Below, piece by piece: positions 9,515-15,345 of a stretch of 15,345 nt of DNA. The stretch is from contig JAAAIG010000892.1 of assembly GCA_015852425.1 (NCBI GenBank), positions 1 through 15,345 of the forward strand, written 5' to 3'. A program made the position numbers and the translations under genes. The number at the start of each line of letters is the position of its first letter. The stretch's first letter is position 1. This DNA comes from Gryganskiella cystojenkinii (Eukaryota; Mortierellomycota; Mortierellomycetes; Mortierellales; Mortierellaceae). A model generated the notes under the pieces. The model was not told where the DNA came from and did no database searches. It saw only the letters and a list, made by a program, of their open reading frames with translations.

Positions 9515-12500
9515 ATGTCAGGTCATCACCCTCCTAATAATGGCCTCGGTGGCAACAAAAGCCACAACAAGAACAAGAACAACGGCAGTGATCCCGGATC
9601 CTTGACCGATCCTCTCAGCTTTGCCTCTAGACTCTTTCAGCAGATCGGAAACCCAAACCTGTCTATCATTGATGACGACTCTCGTAGCGAGTCTGACGGC
9701 TCCGGGTCCGAGCTGCAAACAGACGATGACGATCAGGACCATAATAACAGCGGCAGTCTTTCAAGCAGCAGCAACAACAACAGCAACAACAACAACAACC
9801 CCCTGCATCGACAGACTGCTTCTTCTTCGTTGTCATTCCCTACAACAGGGCAGTTGCACAAAATCGGGCGAAGTCTGGATGATGGATCTTCTACAAGTCA
9901 GACCTCCGGTTCGACTTCCTCCTCTTCCTCTTCCTCACAGCACACCAAAGACGACCATGTCACCAAGCGAATGAGACTTGAAGCCGTGGCCAAACTTATT
10001 AGTTCAGGATTGACGACTACAAACTCTCCCAATTCATCTTTATCTTTACCGTCAACAGCGTTACCAACACACTCCGGAGCGCAGTCAGGAACACAAACAC
10101 AGACGCCGTTGTCAATGCAGACGCGGATGCGAATGCAACAACAGCCTCAACTTGAACTTCAACCGCAACAGAAAGAGCAACAACCATTTGTAATGACACC
10201 CGAGGCTCTCAGCCAGTTTAACCTTACGCTCGCAAGCAAGGCCGCTAACAATACAAGCAATCAAAAGTCCCCGTCGCCCTTTCAACCCACTTTGCCACCA
10301 ACATTCTCTCGACCCGTTGCTGTGCAGCAGACGCCACAACAGGCAGCTTCAATCCAACACCCCGCAATACTCTCGCTTCCGCAGCAGCCAACAGTCGCTC
10401 TACCGCCAGTAGGGATGACTCTTTCTCGCAATAGTGCTGTCCACGATGGACGTGGCGGTGGACAGAGTGGCAAAGTGATTGACCTTACGGAAGAGGAGCA
10501 CGTGGCGATATCGGACGATGACGATGTCGTAATTGACGAGTCCAAAACGACAGCGATTCCCAATAGGAACATGTGCTTTGGTATGATCCAGAGTTTAGTC
10601 GTCACCCTGTACCCGCGCCACCTGGAGTATATTGAGGGAAAAGCCGACAAGGTTGTCATCAAACGTGCCACTACAGCCAACAAGGCCAGCTTGGCTGTTG
10701 AACATGAATCTGGGCTTGTAAGATCTCGGAACGTGTACCTGGAAAGAGTCAAAGTTGACACCCTGAGTATATCCCTGAATATACGATGACAGAAGCGCTC
10801 ACGTATATCCTTTTATTTTATAACTTGCTAGTATGGATACATCGTGTCTGAGCTTGCAGAGACACTGGTGCCGCTTGTCGATGCAAAGATGATCTGGTGG
10901 GAAGCATCCGTTCCTCGTCAAAGAAAGCAAAATGTAAGCTGTGCAACTAATTTTTATCGGTTCTTATGTAGTTTAATTTCATTTTTCATTTCAGATGGAC
11001 TCAATCATCCCATTCTCTTAATGTTTCCATTCAAATAGAACGTCAGTGCACCTGTCAACATTATTATATATGGACGTGCTGATCACCAAATGGCAGTTGC
11101 AAAGGTCCTTTACGGAAAAGTCCGCTTGGAGGACCCTATCGCGTTTGATTCTCGGACCCGGTACAGCAATCCGTTCGTCCCAGCGCCAGGCGAGAAACTT
11201 AGTCCGTACGACCAGTACCGCGGTGTAGCCTCTCCCTCATTCGCTAATGGACCGTCCAACTCGTATGGCTATTCTGGATACTCAAGTTACTCTGGATACG
11301 CCGGCACATCAGCGCGCTCCGCGGAGGAAATTAAGAATCAGATTGATGGCGTCTTCAAAGGCCTTCGTAGCGCCACTGATTTGCCTGAGGTTGAACCAGT
11401 CAGCATGTTGTCGACAAAGATGTACAAACATCAAAAGCAGGCTCTGTACTTTTTGTTGGAACGCGAGAAGCAAGAGGATTACTCCGACAACGAAAAAAAC
11501 AAGCTGACGTCGCTCTGGCGACAGCGCCAGCAAATGCATCGACACCCGACATACCTTAACGTCGTCACGAGTCAAGAGACAACTATCAAGCCCACAAGTA
11601 TGCTTGGAGGCATCTTGGCTGACGATGTGAGTCTTTTTGTTTGTAGTGTCTATAAGCGCTTTAATGTTACTCTACTGTCTACTGACATCCTCAAAATCCA
11701 AAATCTTCCTTATATCTATAACTCTTTCTTTTTAAACTAGATGGGACTCGGAAAGACGATCACTATCATTTCTCTCATCGTCCACACTCTCGACCGCTTG
11801 ATGCATGTGCCAGTTAGAGCTGCGGTCAGTGCCATGCCATCTCCAGCTATTGCAGCTCCAGACTTTTTGAGCTCTGGGGAGCATGTGACAGAATACGATT
11901 CACCTCCATCTCCGACGATCCGACCCATGCAAGTAACCCCTGTTCGCAAACCCATGTTCAAAAAGAGGCTCACCAACCAGCGGACGAAATCACACGCGAC
12001 CCTGATTGTTTGCCCACTCTCGACTGTTCAGAATTGGGAGGAGCAGTTTGAGACACACGTTCGGAAAGATTCGCTGCAGGTGTATGTGTATCATGGAGGA
12101 CAGCGTGTGTCCGACCCTTCATTCTTGGCCAAGCACGATGTCGTAATTACCACCTACAACCTTTTGGGATCCGAGTACTCTAAGGAATGCAAGGGTCGAG
12201 ACTCTGAGGATGGACCATCGAAGCACCCGAGCGTTTTGCAGCACATTGACTGGTTTAGAGTTGTCCTTGATGAGGCCCATATCATCAAGGAGGCGAATAC
12301 GGTACAAAGCAAAGCCGCCTGTGCGCTGAAGGCTGAGCGTCGTTGGTGTCTGACGGGTACCCCAATTCAAAACAAGGTACGACAACTATACTCTAAAGCT
12401 ATCGTCGGTATGGATATTTCACTGGACAACAGAATACTAAAATGGCTTCTTTGATATTATCATCTCTATGTAGCTGGACGACCTGTATGCACTTGTCAAG

Positions 12501-13877
12501 TTCCTTGGAATGCAACCGTTCAACGAGAAGGCACATTGGGCGCATTATATCTCCAAACCTATCAAGGCCGCCAACCCGATTGGAATTACTCGACTGCAGA
12601 CACTGATGAAGGTGATCACGCTGCGACGCACAAAGACTCAGATGGTTGATGGCAAGCCCTTGCTCGAGTTGCCGACCCGAACTGATCATATGCGCGTCTT
12701 AGAATTGAGTCTGAACGAGAGACAAATGTACCAGCGCATGGAGTCGAGAGCCAAGCAGACGGTAGACGAGATTGTTCAGGAAAACAAGATCATGAAGAAC
12801 TATGCGCACATTCTTCAGGCTATCCTCAAGCTTCGACAAATTTGCGCCCATTACGCACTGGTCAAGAATATGTACGACGATCTCGACATGTCAGGAGAAT
12901 TCAACCTCGCCAAGGCATCCGCTATTTTGTCTCTTTTGCAGGATTCTGGAAATGATCAGTGCAACCAGTGCTTCCATCCTTCGACAGCGACACCGATTGT
13001 GACCCGTTGCGAACACATATTTTGTCCCGAGTGTGTCAAGAGACTCAACCCGATCTCGTTCATGCTAATCCAAAAGGGCAATGCCAACGTCAGTGTAGCG
13101 CCGGGACTGAAGACGGACTTTTCATGCCCTCAGTGTTCCTGTATGCTCAAGCCGGTGGATTTGATTCAAGTCATGGATGATACAGAGGACAAGGTCTCGG
13201 TGCAAGCCTCGGAGGGTGCTCATGTCCACAGTCGGACAGACGAGGATGGAATGTTTATCCACAGCACCAAAGTCAAGGCGTTGATGGATGATCTGGTCCA
13301 GGCGTCGGATATTTCAAAGAAGACTGGTCAGCCTCTTGCTAAAAGTGTCGTGTTCTCGCAATGGACCAGCATGCTGGATCTGATTGAGGTACGCTCCTTC
13401 TCGTTCTTGAGTTCTAGTTCTTGGCTTTCTGATCCGATTGCTAACCTTGTAATTTCCATTGATCTCATTATAACTTTTTATCAGGACGGTCTACGCGAGA
13501 ACAACATCAAATTTACTCGACTGGACGGAACAATGCAGCGTTCTGATCGTACTGCGGCCATGATGCAGTTCAAAGAGAGGCCAGATGTCAGTGTTATTCT
13601 TATTAGTTTGAAGGCTGGAGGGGTTGGACTGAATCTCACATCGGCGCAGCGGGTTTACCTCATGGATCCTCACTGGTATGTTTGTCTTTTATCAATCAAT
13701 GATGCCTCGGTGACATAGAAGGATGGTAAGAATGGTCCTTTATACTGATTTATTTTTCTGCGTCTCGTTTGAACAGGAATCCCTCTGTGGAGAGCCAAGC
13801 TATCGATCGTATTCACCGTTTGGGTCAGACAAAGGCCGTTGATGTCATTCGGTTTATTATTAAGGTAGAGTACCACG

Positions 13878-13922
<45 letters not shown>

Positions 13923-14264
13923 TGTTGAAGATATGCGAACCTGTACAACCCATTTTGACTTTTTGTTCTCTTCATTTTGTTCATGAAATAGGAATCAATC
14001 GAGGAAAATATTTTGGAGCTTCAAAAGCGAAAGACAGAGTTGTCGGATATGACGTTTGCAGAAAAGTTGTCGAAGCAAGAGGTCCTGAAACGTCGTCTCG
14101 AGGATCTCAAATACCTCTTCCAGGGATCGTCCGAAATTATGAAGAAGGCTCGCAATGGTGGTGGCGGCGGCAGCGGCGGCCAAATTTTAACCAACGACTC
14201 AACCACGTCCTCGTCGACTTCTTCACCAGCGGCCATGTCTGGTCAATCATTGTCCTTGTCATAG
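9515..14264 (+). CDS. Rad5/HLTF-like protein: HIRAN + SNF2 ATPase + RING, eight exons
   Basis: Nuclear DNA-dependent ATPase of the class that handles stalled replication forks and post-replication repair (yeast Rad5, human HLTF). Exons 9515-10717, 10832-10933, 11039-11626, 11741-12376, 12474-13388, 13485-13675, 13777-13864 and 13992-14264 join in frame (3996 nt, 1331 aa); the seven introns are 96-127 nt. Domains: disordered Ser/Asn/Gln-rich N-terminus with VIDLTEEE at 321-328; HIRAN about 353-470 (VSELAETLVPLVDAKMIWWE); MYKHQKQAL; Walker A MGLGKT 632-637; an about 60-residue insert 654-714; DEAH 808-811; TGTPIQNKLDDLYAL; C3HC4 RING 1006-1064 inserted in the ATPase; SLKAGGVGLNL and QAIDRIHRLGQ (1219-1229) in lobe 2. 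The start is the first in-frame ATG, with G at -3. HIRAN plus an embedded RING separates it from Rad16-type proteins. ATPase motifs are intact, but the RING lacks two usual ligase residues (see findings). Orthology to Rad5 itself needs a tree, so no symbol is assigned. Confidence 0.93.
9764..9800 (+). repeat. AGC/AAC repeat encoding a Ser/Asn tract
   Basis: AGCAGCAGCAACAACAACAG-type repeats encode a Ser/Asn-rich stretch in the disordered N-terminus of the Rad5/HLTF-like protein, upstream of its HIRAN domain. Confidence 0.8.
13389..13484 (+). other. Stopless 96-nt intron (intron 5) of the Rad5/HLTF-like gene
   Basis: Donor GAG|GTACGC at 13389 and acceptor TTTTTATCAG at 13484. It lies between codons, is a multiple of three and has no in-frame stop, so both spliced and retained messages keep the frame. 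Removal joins SMLDLIE to DGLRENNIKFTRLDG, which matches the family spacing before the R-LDG motif; retention would insert 32 hydrophobic/Ser-rich residues there. Confidence 0.85.
13881..13916. repeat. (CT)18 dinucleotide microsatellite in intron 7
   Basis: Eighteen perfect CT units start 16 nt after the donor at 13865. They lie in the 5' half of the 127-nt intron, about 75 nt from the acceptor AG (13990-13991), so they are not the usual acceptor-proximal pyrimidine tract. Probably length-variable between strains. Confidence 0.9.
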
Positions 14265-14571
14265 ATGATCGCCCAACTTTTTTATCTTATCCAAAGTACC
14301 ACATTTGTAGATCACCCACTCTCACTTATAGGCGTTTCTTGCGTATTTCTCTCCACTCCACCACATCATCATAGCACCTGCTCATACCATTGTAACAACG
14401 CCCTTTTCCGACATCACAATCCCCCACCATTTCTCTCTCATCCAACATGCACCACCATATACATAATCGCATCGAGCGTTGTACCAATAATAGAAACCTG
14501 CTTCACTTTGCCATCTTGTTAAAATATAAATCTCGGTATCATTTTGTCATGGTTAAGGGATGTCTGGCGCT
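14265..14571. other. Tail-to-tail spacer between the helicase gene and the minus-strand gene
   Basis: Holds the 3' untranslated ends of two convergent genes. No gene is seen. AT-rich stretches such as TAAAATATAAATC (about 14520-14532) could serve 3'-end processing; no canonical AATAAA stands out. Confidence 0.5.
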
Positions 14572-14829
14572 TTAGGAAATGATACAGCAACTCTGAGAGT
14601 AACATGATCTGTCATCTTTGTTATTATAGTATTCATCAGCACGCCTTGCCCGAGCCTTTGCTTGTTCGAGTAGCGTCTCTCTATCCTCATGATTGGGTTC
14701 TCCTGTTGATGATATTCCTGTTGAGTGCGGGGTAGTTTGAAAAGTAGATCCATTATTATTCCAGAGCAGCCAAAGTCCTTCGTCAGCCTCCTCCTCTCCC
14801 TCCTGAATTTCATCCGCCTCAGGCTCCAT
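14572..14829 (-). CDS. Unrecognised small protein, last exon, with C-terminal CaaX box
   Basis: On the minus strand the frame is open from 14895 to the stop at 14574-14572; the first ATG in it is at 14829. I do not recognise the protein. It starts with an acidic stretch (MEPEADEIQEGEEEADEGLW), continues through a Ser/Thr/Gly-rich linker, then a charged probable helix (RETLLEQAKARARRADEYY), and ends SCYSQSCCIIS. The last four residues, Cys-Ile-Ile-Ser, fit the CaaX prenylation rule, with Ser as X favouring farnesylation, and the Cys just before could be palmitoylated; the product may be membrane-tethered. The acidic and charged composition looks more like coding than antisense noise, and the gene is convergent with the helicase gene. 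This may be the last exon of a longer gene (see 15071-15280); AG acceptors in a compatible phase occur before 14802 and before 14832. Alone it would give 85 aa. Confidence 0.45.
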   Translation of the reverse strand: MEPEADEIQEGEEEADEGLWLLWNNNGSTFQTTPHSTGISSTGEPNHEDRETLLEQAKARARRADEYYNNKDDRSCYSQSCCIIS

Positions 14830-14881
14830 TAACTCTTGTGGTAAGGCGTCTAGTGTGACTGAAGTGTGGAATTGAAACGTT

Positions 14882-14930
14882 GGGGGGAGGGGGGGTCAGA
14901 TCGAGCAAAAAAAAAAAAAAAAAAAAAAAA
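14882..14930. repeat. G6-A-G7 run followed by an A24 tract
   Basis: On the plus strand GGGGGGAGGGGGGG (14882-14895) is followed 11 nt later by 24 consecutive A (14907-14930). Read on the minus strand this is T24 then C7-T-C6, inside the probable last intron of the minus-strand gene, where it would act as a very long pyrimidine tract. Both runs are prone to sequencing and assembly length errors. Confidence 0.9.
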
Positions 14931-15070
14931 GCCCAAGAAGGTGGACGCTTTACCATGGTCGAGTTGTTGCCTTTGTGAACTGCGCGCGGTCCTTTTATGA
15001 ACACTAGCCAGTTTTGCTTCTGTTTTTCAAAGGAGAGAGAATAAACACGGCGTGTTTAGTTGTGTTTTAC

Positions 15071-15280
15071 TATGGGTGTCAACAGTTGAACGCATGATTG
15101 ACGATCGTTTCCAGGAAAGACACGAGCCTCTGCTTTACCCAACCGTTCGATATGTAACTCTGACTGTGTGCGTAAAGTCCACTCTGGAGCGGATGTTGTT
15201 GTTGTTGTTGTTGTTGTTGCTGTTGTTGTTGTTAACTTTGGAGTCTCGAGTTCTGGCCAGCCTGTGGATGAGTCAGTCAT
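15071..15280 (-). CDS. Candidate first exon of the minus-strand CaaX gene
   Basis: The minus-strand ATG at 15280 has A at -3, is preceded by a T-rich leader, and opens 70 codons (MTDSSTGWPELETPKL, a Thr-rich run, SAPEWTLRTQSELHIERLG, then SCVQLLTPI) up to a possible donor ATA|GTAAAA at 15070; without splicing it stops at 15056. One model that stays in frame to the CaaX end uses this exon, 15019-14954 (22 codons, ending ATG|GTAAAG) and 14802-14572, for about 168 aa. Its first intron would be 51 nt, shorter than any other here, and the second 151 nt, so the model is tentative. No family was recognised. The open frame with a well-placed ATG and leader is the main support. Confidence 0.35.
15195..15233. 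repeat. (TTG)n trinucleotide repeat
   Basis: Thirteen TTG/GTT-type units with one GCT interruption. Read on the minus strand in the candidate first exon it gives ACA codons, hence a Thr-rich run with one Ala (about residues 17-29). Confidence 0.9.
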
Positions 15281-15345
15281 GATGAAGTGATTGAATCAAG
15301 GAATTATTAGCAGAATGAATGCAAAAAAGAAAAAAAAAAAAAAAA
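15281..15345 (-). promoter_or_regulatory. T-rich leader/promoter edge of the minus-strand gene (partial)
   Basis: Minus-strand reading gives T15-C-T6 and then a short mixed stretch to the candidate ATG at 15280. The window ends inside the homopolymer (A-run on the plus strand), so the promoter is not included. Confidence 0.3.

Noticed and set aside
10994..11038. Alternative acceptor TTTCAG at 10994 for helicase intron 2
   Set aside because: It leads to a stop within nine codons, whereas the acceptor at 11038 restores the HIRAN continuation (NVSAPVNIIIYGR).
13670..13984. Minus-strand open frame with an Arg-Glu dipeptide run
   Set aside because: Direct translation product of the (CT)18 microsatellite complement inside an intron.
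15300..15345. A-rich window end as the poly(A) tail of a retrotransposon
   Set aside because: No reverse-transcriptase sequence or target-site duplication is adjacent. It is better explained as a T-rich leader of the minus-strand gene or simply a window edge.

Overview
The window is a gene-dense stretch of a filamentous fungal nuclear genome. Evidence: spliceosomal introns mostly 96-127 nt with GTRNGN donors and YAG acceptors, a Zn2Cys6 plus fungal-specific regulatory-domain transcription factor, and eukaryotic ribosomal, RIO-kinase and SNF2 proteins. The long Gln/Asn/Ser/His tracts, frequent simple repeats and roughly even base composition fit an early-diverging lineage such as Mortierellomycotina, but that placement is an inference. 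No tRNA, transposon, CRISPR array or bacterial-type feature was found.

Layout. (1) 1-1215, minus: 5' part of RPL3 (uL3), running off the left edge, with its ATG probably alone in a first exon behind a ~500-nt intron. (2) 1216-1496: a short divergent promoter. (3) 1497-3692, plus: RIO1 atypical protein kinase, four exons, 616 aa. (4) 3693-4245: RIO1 3' end and the next promoter, ending in a long CT tract. (5) 4246-8756, plus: Zn2Cys6 transcription factor, two exons split by a 569-nt intron, 1313 aa. (6) 8757-9514: intergenic, with a TATA-like box. (7) 9515-14264, plus: HIRAN + SNF2 ATPase + RING protein of the Rad5/HLTF class, eight exons, 1331 aa. (8) 14265-14571: tail-to-tail spacer. (9) 14572-15280, minus: an unrecognised small gene whose last exon ends in a CaaX-type Cys-Cys-Ile-Ile-Ser tail; its exon structure is only partly resolved.

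How they relate. RPL3 (60S subunit) and RIO1 (final 40S maturation) are head-to-head and may share ribosome-biogenesis control; a decamer resembling the yeast RRPE element occurs twice around the promoter. The transcription factor and the Rad5/HLTF-like gene are neighbours with no evident operon-like link. All splice models for RIO1, the transcription factor and the helicase close in frame and restore known family motifs across every junction checked.

I see no clearly new multi-gene system. The points most worth a second look are the Rad5/HLTF-like RING that lacks two residues usually important for ubiquitin ligases, a stopless 96-nt intron in the same gene, the CaaX-tailed small gene, and the long intron that separates the DNA-binding domain from the regulatory domain of the transcription factor.
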